NCBI RefSeq assembly: GCF_011046535.1
Contig: NZ_CP049257.1
Span: forward strand, 124,001-188,000
Direction of reading: 5' to 3'
Source: Nocardioides anomalus
GTDB lineage: Bacteria > Actinomycetota > Actinomycetes > Propionibacteriales > Nocardioidaceae
Length of the DNA: 64,000 nt
A model generated the notes under the pieces. The model worked only from the letters and a program-made list of their open reading frames with translations, made no database searches and was not told the origin of the DNA. Shown piece after piece: positions 52,705-61,343 of the stretch (within the stretch, counting starts at the first letter, position 1; each line of letters begins with the position of its first letter). Made by a program: the position numbers and the translations under genes.

Positions 52705-53967
52705 TCAGAGGCTGATGACCACGCCGGCGATGGCGGCGTTGGCCAGGTTGGCCAGGGTGCCGGCCAGTAGCGCGCGGAGCCCGAGCTGGGCCACCCACGA
52801 GCGCCGCTCGGGGGCGAGCGAGCCGATGGTGCCGATCATGATCGCGATCGAGCCGAGGTTGGCGAAGCCGGCCAGAGCGAAGGTCACCACCGCCACGGTC
52901 ACGGGGGAGACCGAGTCGACCTGCGGCCCGAAGTCGGCGTACGCCACGAACTCATTCAGCACGGTCTTCTGCCCGATCCACGAGCCGGCGTCCACCGCCT
53001 CGGACCACGGGACGCCGAGCAGCCAGGCGAGTGGCGCCAGGCACCAGCCGAGGAGCTTCTGGAAGGTCAGGTCGTCGGCGCCGAACCAGCCCCCGACCCC
53101 GCCGAGGATGCCGTTGGCCAGGGCGATGAAGGCGATGAACGCGATGAGCAGCGCCCCCACCGTGACCGCGATCTTGCCGCCCGCCAGCGCCCCGTTGCCC
53201 AGGGCGTCGATGGCGTTGCGCGAGTGCTCGTCCCTGACCTGGCGCACGTCGACCTGGTCGGCGTCGTCCTCGGCCACGCCCTCCGCCTCGTCGTCCGGGT
53301 CGGTCGGCGTGCTGTCGGGCCACATGATCTTGGCCATCAGCAGGGAGGCGGGTGCGTTCATGACCGTGGCCGCGAGGAGGTACTCCAGCGGGGCGCCGAG
53401 TAGCGAGTAGCCGACCAGCGTCGACCCGGCCGCGGCCGTGAAGCCGCCGACCATGACCGTGAAGAGCTGGCCCTTGCGCAGGCTGCGCAGCCACGGCGCG
53501 ATCATCAGCGGCGCCTCGCTCTGCCCGAGGAAGATCACCACCGCCGCGAACGTCGCCTCGATCCGGCTGACCCGCAGCAGCCACGAGATCGCGCCGCCCA
53601 CCACGAAGGTGAAGTACTGGATGACGCGCAGGTAGAACAGCAGCCCGATCAGCGCCCCGAGGAAGACGATGACCGGCAGCACCTGCAGCGCGAAGATCGT
53701 CTGGTCCTTCCCGCCGACCCCCGTCAGCGGGCCGAAGACGAACGTCGTGCCGTCCTCGGTGTAGCCGATCAGCGACTCCACGCGGTGCGACACCCACGCC
53801 ATCGCGTCCTCGCCCGGCCCCCACCGCAGCACCAGCAGCGCGAACCCGATCTGCAGCGCCAGCGCGGCGCCCACCGTGCGCCAGGAGATCCCGCGCCGGT
53901 GCTTGGAGAAGGCCACGGCCACGAGCAGCACGAAGGCCAGCCCGAGCAGGCCGCGGAAGTCGCCCAC
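52705..53967 (-). CDS. Concentrative nucleoside transporter (NupC/CNT family)
   Basis: The 420-residue membrane protein has about ten hydrophobic segments and the CNT landmarks GQSEAPLMIAPWL, a poly-Ala/Gly helix GGFTAAAGSTLVGYS, and KTVLNEFVAY in the second half. The usual 400-residue length fits. It imports nucleosides with H+ or Na+. An acidic loop at about residues 225-250 (TPTDPDDEAEGVAEDDADQ) is unusually charged. The GTG start has TACCAC 6 nt upstream, a near match to the local -10 type. Confidence 0.92.
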   Translation of the reverse strand: MGDFRGLLGLAFVLLVAVAFSKHRRGISWRTVGAALALQIGFALLVLRWGPGEDAMAWVSHRVESLIGYTEDGTTFVFGPLTGVGGKDQTIFALQVLPVIVFLGALIGLLFYLRVIQYFTFVVGGAISWLLRVSRIEATFAAVVIFLGQSEAPLMIAPWLRSLRKGQLFTVMVGGFTAAAGSTLVGYSLLGAPLEYLLAATVMNAPASLLMAKIMWPDSTPTDPDDEAEGVAEDDADQVDVRQVRDEHSRNAIDALGNGALAGGKIAVTVGALLIAFIAFIALANGILGGVGGWFGADDLTFQKLLGWCLAPLAWLLGVPWSEAVDAGSWIGQKTVLNEFVAYADFGPQVDSVSPVTVAVVTFALAGFANLGSIAIMIGTIGSLAPERRSWVAQLGLRALLAGTLANLANAAIAGVVISL

Positions 53968-54032
53968 GAGGGGGTGGTACCCCGTTGGGCCGGTGAACGC
54001 GCCACGCCTCGCGCGCCGGGTACCGCCGGCCC

Positions 54033-54566
54033 GTGGAGGTCCTGCCCGACGTCGTCGGCCCCGATCCGGTCATCGTCTTCTGCGGCATGGCCGGCGCCGA
54101 GAGCACCAAGCAGCGCGACCACTACTACGCCTCGCCGGGCAACAGCTTCTGGGAGTGCGCGCACCTCTCGGGGCTGACGCCGAGTCGCCTGCGGCCCCAG
54201 GACGACCACACCGTCCCCGCGCTCGGTCTCGGCCTCACCGACCTCGTCGGCCACTGGGACCACGACTTGAACCGAGGGTGGGTCGAGATCGAGCGCCTGG
54301 TCGCCGCCGTCGAGCGCTGGGATCCGGCCTTCCTCGCCTTCACGGCCAAGGGCACCGCGGCGTACGCCGCCCGCGCGCTCGGCCACCGCCCGCCCGGGCT
54401 GGGGCTCGCACCGTGGGGCATCGGGCGCTCCGAGGTCTTCGTGCTGCCGGGCACCAGCGGCGCCAACCAGCGCAAGGACTACGACGGCCGACCGAACCGG
54501 CTCGCGTGGTGGCAGGAGCTCGCGGCCATCGCCGCGCCCGAGCTCCAGGCGCGCCGCCCGCACTGA
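54033..54566 (+). CDS. Uracil-DNA-glycosylase-superfamily protein, MUG-like with altered active-site motifs
   Basis: The 177-residue protein aligns by eye with E. coli Mug: VIVFCGMAGAEST, PGNSFWECAHLSGLTPSRL, LGLGLTDLV, AFLAFTAKGTAAY and VLPGTSGANQ. In Mug the first motif is GINPGL, with catalytic Asn, and the last is NPSGL. Here these are GMAGAE and GTSGA, so the catalytic Asn is absent. It may act on a different lesion or have lost glycosylase activity. GTG 54033 lies 6 nt after a TACCGC hexamer. Confidence 0.72.
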   Translation: MEVLPDVVGPDPVIVFCGMAGAESTKQRDHYYASPGNSFWECAHLSGLTPSRLRPQDDHTVPALGLGLTDLVGHWDHDLNRGWVEIERLVAAVERWDPAFLAFTAKGTAAYAARALGHRPPGLGLAPWGIGRSEVFVLPGTSGANQRKDYDGRPNRLAWWQELAAIAAPELQARRPH

Positions 54567-54670
54567 CATTTGTCGTAGCGGACCGACCACGTCCGACCCT
54601 GCTGGCGAGCGCCCCGTCCTCCCTAGCGTCGTCTCATCGCCCAGAGCGGGCGGGGACGGAGGAGGAGACC

Positions 54671-55111
54671 ATGTCTCAGCAGGTGCAGACCCCGGTGCAG
54701 CAGGGCGAGGTGCGCGCGGCGCAGCGCCGGTGGCGCGACGACGCGCCGGTGGCGGTGGCCGCGGGTGGGGTCGCGGCCGCTGGGTGGCTCGTGGCGACCC
54801 AGGTCGCCGGGATCGCGTTGCGGTTGGACTCAGGCGGGCCGTCGCGCGAGGTGGGACTCGCCTCGGTGGTGGTGACCGCCGTCGTCGTGGCGGTGGTCGG
54901 CGCCGCGCTGATGCGGGTGCTGGAACGCCACACCGAGCGGGCCTGGGCGGTCTGGGTGGCCGTGGCCGGGTCGGTCCTGGTCGTCTCGCTCACCGGGCCG
55001 CTCGGTGCGGCCACGCTCGGTGCCGGCGTCTGCCTGGCGCTGCTCCACCTCACGGTCGGCGCGGTCGTCATCGGTGGGCTCTGGCGCAGCCGGCGCCGCG
55101 GCGTAGCGTGA
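54671..55111 (+). CDS. DUF6069-like membrane protein
   Basis: The 146-residue protein has four hydrophobic helices (VAVAAGGVAAAGWLVA, GLASVVVTAVVVAVVGAAL, AWAVWVAVAGSVLVVSL and VCLALLHLTVGAVVIGGLW) with the ERHTERAWAVW and PLGAAT segments seen in DUF6069 proteins. Function is unknown. A strong GGAGGAG ribosome site and a TAGCGT -10-like box (about 54617) precede ATG 54671. It overlaps the histidine kinase by 4 nt if that gene starts at 55108. Confidence 0.7.
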   Translation: MSQQVQTPVQQGEVRAAQRRWRDDAPVAVAAGGVAAAGWLVATQVAGIALRLDSGGPSREVGLASVVVTAVVVAVVGAALMRVLERHTERAWAVWVAVAGSVLVVSLTGPLGAATLGAGVCLALLHLTVGAVVIGGLWRSRRRGVA

Positions 55112-56217
55112 GCGCCGTGTCGGGCTGGCGCTGTGGGGCGTGGCGCCGCAACGCCGCGGTCCTCGTCTGGACCCCGCCGCTGCTCCTCGCGCCGGTCCTC
55201 GACCTGCACGGCTCGCCGGGGTCGGTGACCTTCCAGGTCGCGATGCTGACGGTCATCGCGGTCTCCGCGGTGACCCTGGGCCTCACCGGCGGTCCGCCGT
55301 GGCGCTCGCGCCTCGCCCCGTGGGCCCTCGCGACGCTCATCGGCGCGACCTTCGCCGGCGCCACCCACGGCAGCAGCCAGTGGCTGCCGACCTGGGTGCT
55401 GCTGGCCAACGCGCTGCCGGCGGCGCTGCGGGGGCGCTGGCTGGTGGGCGCCGTACCGGTCGCCACCGCGGCCTCGATGTGGGCGGCCTGGGCGGTCCGG
55501 CCGCACGACTCGGACCGGGTCGTGAGCGAGGGGATCGTGGTCCTCCTCGCCGGGGCGGCGAGCGCGGCGTTCGCGGCGCTGCTCGACACCATCGCCGAGC
55601 TGCGGCGTACCCGTCAGGAGCTGGCGCGGGTCGCGGTGGCCGAGGAGCGCGAGCGGTTCTCCCGCGACCTGCACGACCTGCTGGGGCACACGCTGTCGGT
55701 GATGGTGGTCAAGGCCCAGGCCGTGCGCCGGCTGGCCGCCCAGGACCCGGACGCGGCGGCCGGGCACGCCGCCGACATCGAGCAGATCGGACGACGCGCC
55801 CTGACCGAGGTCCGGCAGGCCGTCGACGCCATGCGGGAGCCGAGCCTGGCCGAGGAGCTGGACGGTGCGCAGCGGGCCCTGGACGCCGCCGGCATCACCA
55901 CCTCGGTCGAGCGCTCGGCCACCGTCCCGGCCGGTCCGGCCGACGCGCTGCTCGCCTGGGTGGTGCGCGAGGGCGCCACCAACGTGCTGCGCCACTCCGG
56001 CGCGTCGTCGTGCCGCATCGCCGTGGCCGGCGAGGGCGACCGGCTCGCGGTGTCCATCGCCGACGACGGCGTCGGTGCCCCGATGGCGCCGGCGCTGCGC
56101 AGCGGCGGGCTCGACGGCCTCCGCGACCGCCTGGTCGCCGCGGGCGGAGAGCTCGTGGTGGAGCCGCAGGACGACGGGTTCCGGCTGGTGGCGACGGTGC
56201 CGGGGCCGCCCGCGTGA
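55108..56217 (+). CDS. Sensor histidine kinase, NarL/DesK type
   Basis: The 369-residue protein has about five membrane helices in the first 165 residues. The HisKA_3 domain has His in ERFSRDLHDLLGHTLSVM, and an HATPase follows with VVREGATNVLRHSGASS and GGLDGLRDRLVAAGGELVV. It is paired with the response regulator next to it. GTG 55108 (GTGA overlap) or GTG 55117 could start it. TAGCGT at 55104-55109 is 7 nt from GTG 55117 and favours the second. Confidence 0.88.
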   Translation: MSAVSGWRCGAWRRNAAVLVWTPPLLLAPVLDLHGSPGSVTFQVAMLTVIAVSAVTLGLTGGPPWRSRLAPWALATLIGATFAGATHGSSQWLPTWVLLANALPAALRGRWLVGAVPVATAASMWAAWAVRPHDSDRVVSEGIVVLLAGAASAAFAALLDTIAELRRTRQELARVAVAEERERFSRDLHDLLGHTLSVMVVKAQAVRRLAAQDPDAAAGHAADIEQIGRRALTEVRQAVDAMREPSLAEELDGAQRALDAAGITTSVERSATVPAGPADALLAWVVREGATNVLRHSGASSCRIAVAGEGDRLAVSIADDGVGAPMAPALRSGGLDGLRDRLVAAGGELVVEPQDDGFRLVATVPGPPA

Positions 56218-56819
56218 TCCGGGTGCTGCTGGCCGAGGACCAGGCGATGATGCGCGGGGCCCTGGCCGTGCTCCTCGACCTCGAGGAGGACCTGGAGGTG
56301 GTCGCCCAGCTGGCCGACGGCGCCGAGATCGTGCCGACCGCCCTGCGCCTGCGCCCCGACGTCGCGCTGCTCGACATCGAGCTGCCCGGCCTCTCGGGGC
56401 TCGACGCCGCCGCCGCGCTCGCCCGCGAGCTCCCGTCGTGCCGGGTGGTCATCGTGACGACGTTCGGCCGGCCGGGCTACCTGCAGCGCGCGATGGCGGC
56501 GGGAGCGGTCGGCTTCCTGGTCAAGGACGGACCGGTCGAGGGGCTCGCCGAAGCGATCCGGCAGGTCGCCTCCGGCGCGACCGTCATCGATCCCGAGCTG
56601 GCCGGCCAGGCCCTGCGCACCCCGCCCAGCCCGCTTACCCCGCGCGAGCGCGACGCCCTGGCCGCGGCCGAGGACGGCGCCACCGTCGCCGACATCGCGG
56701 GCCGGCTGCACCTGTCGGAGAGCACGGTGCGCAACTACCTCTCCGACGCCATCGGCAAGACCGGCACCCGCAACAAGACCGAGGCGGCGCGGCACGCCCG
56801 CCGCCACGGCTGGCTCTGA
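56214..56819 (+). CDS. LuxR/NarL-type response regulator (DesR-like)
   Basis: The 201-residue protein has a receiver with Asp8/9 pair region (LLAEDQ), phospho-acceptor Asp54 in VALLDIELPG, VTTFG and K in FLVKDG. A LuxR helix-turn-helix follows with TPRERDALAAAEDGATVADIA, then STVRNYLSDAIGKTGTRNKTE. It overlaps the kinase by 4 nt. The kinase-regulator pair resembles DesKR of Bacillus, but the regulated genes and stimulus are unknown. Confidence 0.92.
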   Translation: MIRVLLAEDQAMMRGALAVLLDLEEDLEVVAQLADGAEIVPTALRLRPDVALLDIELPGLSGLDAAAALARELPSCRVVIVTTFGRPGYLQRAMAAGAVGFLVKDGPVEGLAEAIRQVASGATVIDPELAGQALRTPPSPLTPRERDALAAAEDGATVADIAGRLHLSESTVRNYLSDAIGKTGTRNKTEAARHARRHGWL

Positions 56820-56835
56820 GCACTCGGCTCAGACG

Positions 56836-57060
56836 TCAGCCCGGCGAGCCGGGCTCGGGGTCCGGGTCCTCCACGTCGGAGTCCTCGGGGCGGGGTTCCT
56901 CGCCGAACGGCGTGGGCGGGTCGGCGTCCTGGTCGTGGGCGCCGTCCGGGTTGCCGCCCGGCCCGCCGTTCGACTCACCACCCAGCTCGCCACTCATCGC
57001 CGCGTCGTGGTGGTCGTCGTCGTGGTCGTCGTGCACAGGATCCACAGGCTTCTCGCCCAT
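56836..57060 (-). CDS. Small acidic His/Asp-rich protein
   Basis: The 74-residue product contains a His/Asp tract (PVHDDHDDDHHDAA) followed by a Gly/Pro/Glu-rich tail; no fold is predicted. The ATG at 57060 or an internal ATG near 56998 could start it. The His/Asp tract could bind metal. It resembles the other small acidic proteins at 25-26 kb in composition but shares no clear sequence. Weakly supported. Confidence 0.4.
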   Translation of the reverse strand: MGEKPVDPVHDDHDDDHHDAAMSGELGGESNGGPGGNPDGAHDQDADPPTPFGEEPRPEDSDVEDPDPEPGSPG

Positions 57061-57214
57061 CCGCCCGGGTACCCACGCCCCCTCGGACCACCCGTCGACA
57101 CGCCGTTCGGCCCTGTCCAGACCGCCCCTGACCTGGGCAAACGTGATGACCTCGAACCGACGCGCCCGGGATCGGCGAACACCTTGCGCCCGGTCCGCTC
57201 GGCGCGTAGTCTCA

Positions 57215-57261
57215 CCACAACATCTAGTACTTACAACGGTGTAGTTATCCACATCTAGTCC
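57215..57261. promoter_or_regulatory. Pair of NrdR boxes before nrdR
   Basis: Two 16-bp sites around the core ACATCTAGT (57215-57230 and 57246-57261) match the C, A, AT, T and G positions of the NrdR consensus acaCwAtATaTwGtgt. They lie 31 bp apart, the standard spacing. A TAGTCT -10 box at 57207-57212 immediately precedes the first box. Confidence 0.75.
57245..57253 (+). promoter_or_regulatory. DnaA box within the second NrdR box
   Basis: TTATCCACA, the perfect DnaA box, overlaps the left half of the second NrdR box. Confidence 0.55.
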
Positions 57262-57340
57262 CCAGCCAGAGCCTCCCCGATCCCCAGGGAGGGGTGGAAG
57301 CCGCACAGGTCAGCCGTTGTTCTACACAGCGGAAGGCCCG

Positions 57341-57349
57341 TTATCCACA
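57341..57349 (+). promoter_or_regulatory. Second DnaA box in the nrdR leader
   Basis: A second perfect TTATCCACA, 54 nt before the nrdR start. The 57061-57402 stretch otherwise holds a GC-rich 6-bp CCTCCC/GGGAGG hairpin and no gene. Confidence 0.5.
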
Positions 57350-57402
57350 CCCCACGCAGGGGTGTACGAACCGCGCCCGGAGCACCGAGAGGAGGGACCA
57401 CG

Positions 57403-57912
57403 ATGCACTGCCCGTTCTGCCGGCACACCGACACCAAGGTCCTCGACTCCCGGGTCGCGGAGGACGGCTGCTCCATCCGCCGCCGGCGCTCGTGCCAGTC
57501 GTGCGAGCAGCGGTTCACCACGCTGGAGCTCATGCAGCTCACGGTCCTCAAGCGCTCGGGCGCGACGGAGGCGTTCGACCGGGACAAGGCGATCCGCGGC
57601 GTGCGCAAGGCGTGCGGCGGCCGCCCGGTCTCGGAGGACGACCTGGCCCGGCTGGGCCAGCAGGTCGAGGACGCGCTGCGGGCCTCGGGCCAGGCGGAGT
57701 TCCCGGCCCACCAGATCGGCATGGCCATCCTCGAGCCGCTGCGCGAGCTCGACGACGTGGCCTTCCTGCGCTTCGCCAGCGTCTACAAGCAGTACGAGTC
57801 CGCCGAGGACTTCGAGATCGAGATCGCGAGCCTGCGCCGACACCGGTCCGAGCAGCTGGCCTCGATGCTCGACGGCGGCGAGCTCGAGCCCACCTCAGCC
57901 GGCAGCGGCTGA
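57403..57912 (+). CDS. nrdR: Transcriptional repressor NrdR
   Basis: The 169-residue protein has a zinc ribbon with Cys3, Cys6, Cys31 and Cys34 (HCPFC and SCQSC) and an ATP-cone domain ([23 protein letters not shown] ... [17 protein letters not shown]). It binds ATP/dATP and represses ribonucleotide reductase genes through NrdR boxes, two of which precede it, so it is probably autoregulated. GAGGAGGG precedes ATG 57403. It is followed by nrdJ. Confidence 0.96.
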   Translation: MHCPFCRHTDTKVLDSRVAEDGCSIRRRRSCQSCEQRFTTLELMQLTVLKRSGATEAFDRDKAIRGVRKACGGRPVSEDDLARLGQQVEDALRASGQAEFPAHQIGMAILEPLRELDDVAFLRFASVYKQYESAEDFEIEIASLRRHRSEQLASMLDGGELEPTSAGSG

Positions 57913-57980
57913 CCCCAGACCGCCCGGGCGCGCCGTGGGGAAGCGACGCGTCCGGGCCACCAACAAGGCGCCCCCTCACT

Positions 57981-58029
57981 GTCCCTGCTTGGAGTGTCGG
58001 TGCCACCAGATTCACTGATCAGCAGGGAC
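57981..58029 (+). promoter_or_regulatory. Structured leader of nrdJ
   Basis: GTCCCTGCT (57981-57989) and AGCAGGGAC (58021-58029) are perfect 9-bp complements separated by 31 nt, ending 33 nt before the nrdJ ATG. It may be an mRNA structure or an operator. The role is unknown. Confidence 0.4.
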
Positions 58030-58062
58030 CAAACCCACACGAGTGCGACCAGGAGACACGGC

Positions 58063-61008
58063 ATGACGGAGACGGTGAGCGGGGCAGCCCAGCAGGCGGA
58101 GAACGCCGGCAAGGGGCTGACGATCCCGCGCAGGTTCAGCACCGAGGGTGTGCACCCCTACGACGAGATCACCTGGGAGCGTCGCGACGTCGTCCAGACC
58201 AACTGGAAGACCGGCGAGACCGTCTTCGAGCAGCGCAGCGTGGAGTTCCCCGACTTCTGGTCGGTCAACGCCTCGACCATCGTCACCACGAAGTACTTCC
58301 GCGGCGCGCTCGGCACCGACGCCCGCGAGACCGGGCTCAAGCAGCTCATCGACCGCGTCGTGAAGACCTACCGCAAGGGCGGCGAGGACCACGACTACTT
58401 CGCGACCCCGGCCGACGCCGAGGTCTTCGAGCACGAGCTGACCTGGCTGCTCGTGCACCAGTACTTCTCCTTCAACAGCCCCGTGTGGTTCAACGTCGGC
58501 ACCCAGTCGCCGCAGCAGGTCTCGGCCTGCTTCATCCTCTCCGTCGACGACTCGATGGACTCGATCCTCAACTGGTACAAGGAGGAGGGATTCATCTTCA
58601 AGGGCGGCTCCGGCGCCGGCCTCAACCTCTCCCGGATCCGCTCGTCCAAGGAGCTGCTGAGCAGCGGCGGCACGGCGTCCGGCCCGGTCTCCTTCATGCG
58701 CGGCGCCGACGCCTCCGCGGGCACCATCAAGTCCGGCGGCGCGACGCGCCGTGCGGCCAAGATGGTCGTCCTCGACGTCGACCACCCCGACATCGTGGAG
58801 TTCGTCGAGACCAAGGCGCGCGAGGAGGACAAAATCCGCGCCCTGCGCGACGCCGGCTTCGACATGGACCTCGGCGGCGCCGACATCACCTCGGTGCAGT
58901 ACCAGAACGCCAACAACTCCGTGCGCGTGAGCGACGAGTTCATGCGCGCGGTCGAGGACGGCACGTCGTTCGGCCTGCGCGGTCGCAAGACCGGCGAGGT
59001 CATCGAGACCGTCGACGCCCGCGAGCTGTTCCGCAAGATCAGCAAGGCCGCCTGGGAGTGCGCCGACCCGGGCCTGCAGTACGACGACACGATCAACGAC
59101 TGGCACACCAACCCCGAGACCGGCCGGATCACCGCGTCCAACCCGTGCTCGGAGTACATGTCGCTGGACAACTCCTCGTGCAACCTGGCCTCGCTCAACC
59201 TGCTCAAGTTCCTCAAGGACGACGACACCTTCGACGCCCCGCGCTTCGCCGAGGCCGTCGAGCTGATCATCACCGCGATGGACATCTCGATCTGCTTCGC
59301 CGACTTCCCGACCGAGCCGATCGGCCAGACCACCCGCGACTACCGCCAGCTCGGCATCGGCTACGCCAACCTCGGCGCGCTGCTCATGGCCATGGGCCTG
59401 GGCTACGACTCCGACGGTGGCCGCGCCATGGCCGCCGCCATCACCTCGCTGATGACCGGCACGTCGTACCGCCGTTCGGCCGAGCTCGCCTCGGTGGTCG
59501 GCCCGTACGCCGGCTACGCCCGCAACGCCGAGGCCCACCAGCGGGTCATGCGCAAGCACCAGGCCGCCAACGACACCGTGCGCACGATGGCCATCGCCGA
59601 CAGCCAGGTGCACAAGCTGGCCACCGTCGAGTGGCAGAAGGTCGTCGACCTCGGCAAGGCCAACGGCTTCCGCAACGCCCAGGCCTCGGTGCTCGCCCCG
59701 ACCGGGACCATCGGCTTCATGATGGACTGCGACACCACCGGCATCGAGCCTGACTTCAGCCTGGTCAAGTTCAAGAAGCTCGTCGGCGGCGGCTCCATGC
59801 AGATCGTCAACCAGACCATCCCGCGCGCCCTGCGCAAGCTCGGGTACGTCGACGAGCAGGTCGAGGCCATCGTCGACTACATCTCCGAGCACGGCCACGT
59901 CATCGACGCGCCCGGTCTGCGCCTGGAGCACTACGAGGTCTTCGACACCGCCATGGGGGCCCGCGCCCTCAAGCCGATGGGCCACGTGCGGATGATGGCC
60001 GCCTGCCAGCCGTTCCTCTCCGGCGCGATCTCCAAGACCGTCAACCTCCCGGAGACCGCCACCGTCGAGGAGATCGAGGAGGTCTACCTCCAGAGCTGGA
60101 AGCTCGGGCTCAAGGCCACCGCGATCTACCGCGACAACTGCAAGGTCGGCCAGCCCCTCTCCGACGGCAAGTCCGACTCGGCCAAGAAGGACCAGGGTCA
60201 GGCCACCGCCGCCCCGGCCGCGGCGGCCGAGCCCGAGGTCATCGAGAAGGTCGTCTACAAGCCGCTGCGCAAGCGTCTGCCCAAGAGCCGCGTCTCGCGC
60301 ACCACCAGCTTCACGGTGGGTGGCGCCGAGGGCTACATGACCTCCGGTGCCCACGACGACGGCCAGCTCGGCGAGGTCTTCCTCAAGCTCGGCAAGCAGG
60401 GCTCGACCCTGGCCGGCGTGATGGACGCCTTCTCCATCGCGGTCTCCATCGGCCTGCAGTACGGCGTCCCGCTCGAGACCTACGTCTCCAAGTTCAGCAA
60501 CCTGAGCTTCGAGCCGGCCGGCCTCACCGACGACGCCGACGTCCGGATGGCGAAGAGCATCATGGACTACATCTTCCGCCGCCTGGCCCTGGACTACCTG
60601 GACTTCGAGACCCGTCAGGGCCTGGGCGTCTTCAGCGCGGAGGAGCGCCAGCGCTACCTCGAGACCGGCAGCTACGAGCCCCTCGAGGCCCTCGGCTCCG
60701 CCTCCGAGGTGGTCGGTGACCTCTCCGCCCCGGACGCCGACACCGACGCGGCTGACGACGCCTCGATCGACATCACCGACGCCGTCGAGGCCGAGGTCGT
60801 GGAGACCAAGGACACCCACGGCAGCGAGGCCCGCGAGGTCCCCGCCACCGAGACCAAGCGGGCGGCCAAGACGTCGGCGGAGCTGCTCGAGCAGATCACC
60901 GGCACCGCGGTCGACTCCCCGCTGTGCATGACCTGCGGCACCAAGATGCGCCCGGCCGGCTCCTGCTACGTCTGCGAGGGCTGCGGCTCCACCTCGGGTT
61001 GCAGCTGA
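58063..61008 (+). CDS. nrdJ: Vitamin B12-dependent (class II) ribonucleotide reductase
   Basis: The 981-residue protein has the class II layout: NSPVWFNVGTQSPQQVSACFIL with active-site Cys, FKGGSGAGLNLSRIRSS, TASNPCSEYMSL (NPCSE radical-transfer site), and LAPTGTIGFMMDCDTTGIEPD. A C-terminal redox tail has paired Cys (LCMTCGTKM, CYVCEGCGS). It makes dNTPs with adenosylcobalamin and needs no oxygen. AGGAGA precedes ATG 58063. The nrdR-nrdJ order is the usual actinobacterial unit. Confidence 0.97.
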   Translation: MTETVSGAAQQAENAGKGLTIPRRFSTEGVHPYDEITWERRDVVQTNWKTGETVFEQRSVEFPDFWSVNASTIVTTKYFRGALGTDARETGLKQLIDRVVKTYRKGGEDHDYFATPADAEVFEHELTWLLVHQYFSFNSPVWFNVGTQSPQQVSACFILSVDDSMDSILNWYKEEGFIFKGGSGAGLNLSRIRSSKELLSSGGTASGPVSFMRGADASAGTIKSGGATRRAAKMVVLDVDHPDIVEFVETKAREEDKIRALRDAGFDMDLGGADITSVQYQNANNSVRVSDEFMRAVEDGTSFGLRGRKTGEVIETVDARELFRKISKAAWECADPGLQYDDTINDWHTNPETGRITASNPCSEYMSLDNSSCNLASLNLLKFLKDDDTFDAPRFAEAVELIITAMDISICFADFPTEPIGQTTRDYRQLGIGYANLGALLMAMGLGYDSDGGRAMAAAITSLMTGTSYRRSAELASVVGPYAGYARNAEAHQRVMRKHQAANDTVRTMAIADSQVHKLATVEWQKVVDLGKANGFRNAQASVLAPTGTIGFMMDCDTTGIEPDFSLVKFKKLVGGGSMQIVNQTIPRALRKLGYVDEQVEAIVDYISEHGHVIDAPGLRLEHYEVFDTAMGARALKPMGHVRMMAACQPFLSGAISKTVNLPETATVEEIEEVYLQSWKLGLKATAIYRDNCKVGQPLSDGKSDSAKKDQGQATAAPAAAAEPEVIEKVVYKPLRKRLPKSRVSRTTSFTVGGAEGYMTSGAHDDGQLGEVFLKLGKQGSTLAGVMDAFSIAVSIGLQYGVPLETYVSKFSNLSFEPAGLTDDADVRMAKSIMDYIFRRLALDYLDFETRQGLGVFSAEERQRYLETGSYEPLEALGSASEVVGDLSAPDADTDAADDASIDITDAVEAEVVETKDTHGSEAREVPATETKRAAKTSAELLEQITGTAVDSPLCMTCGTKMRPAGSCYVCEGCGSTSGCS

Positions 61009-61074
61009 GGCTGACCGGCGCTCCCGAGCGCCACTGACGGAGCGGTGCGCTTCCGCAGCGCGCGAGCCCGACCA

Positions 61075-61108
61075 CCGGCCCGGCCCACACCACGTGGGGC
61101 CGGGCCGG
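61075..61108 (+). terminator. Terminator after nrdJ
   Basis: A perfect 12-bp stem, CCGGCCCGGCCC / GGGCCGGGCCGG, with a 10-nt loop, followed by GTTTCCC a few bases on. The remaining gap to 61343 contains no supported gene. Confidence 0.75.
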
Positions 61109-61297
61109 CGGCGTTTCCCGGGCCGACGACGAAGCCTCCACGCCGCGAGGGGGGCACCACCACGAGCGGCCGGGCCGTCCAGCGGCGGGTGCTGAGTCGT
61201 CGTCACAGACCGTGACGCGCGAGCGGCGTCCGGTGCCGGTCACCGTCGGACGTCGCGCGAGGACGACCGCCCACCGAGCGCCGCGGACCCCGGGCCG

Positions 61298-61328
61298 CGT
61301 CACGGGGGCGCGTCACGGGGGCGCGTCG
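61298..61328. repeat. 13-bp tandem repeat
   Basis: GCGTCACGGGGGC occurs twice in direct succession (61298-61310, 61311-61323), followed by a partial third copy GCGTC. It lies just behind the RCC1-protein stop. Confidence 0.7.
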
Positions 61329-61343
61329 CGCGGAGCGAGCCGC

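Noticed and set aside
57261..57320. A cobalamin riboswitch before nrdR-nrdJ, suggested by AGCCAGAGCC near 57264
   Set aside because: The B12-box match is poor and the rest of the conserved core is missing. A B12-dependent enzyme would not normally be repressed by B12.
58012..61206. A reading frame of more than 1000 codons antisense to nrdJ, and similar long antisense frames opposite other genes
   Set aside because: GC-rich third positions suppress stops on the opposite strand. The frames have low-complexity composition (Arg/Gly/Ala/Leu/Val), no motifs, and lie opposite well-supported genes.
61009..61343. A hidden gene between nrdJ and the RCC1 protein
   Set aside because: Frames there lack a ribosome site and any protein-like pattern. 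A terminator and a 13-bp repeat account for the visible structure.
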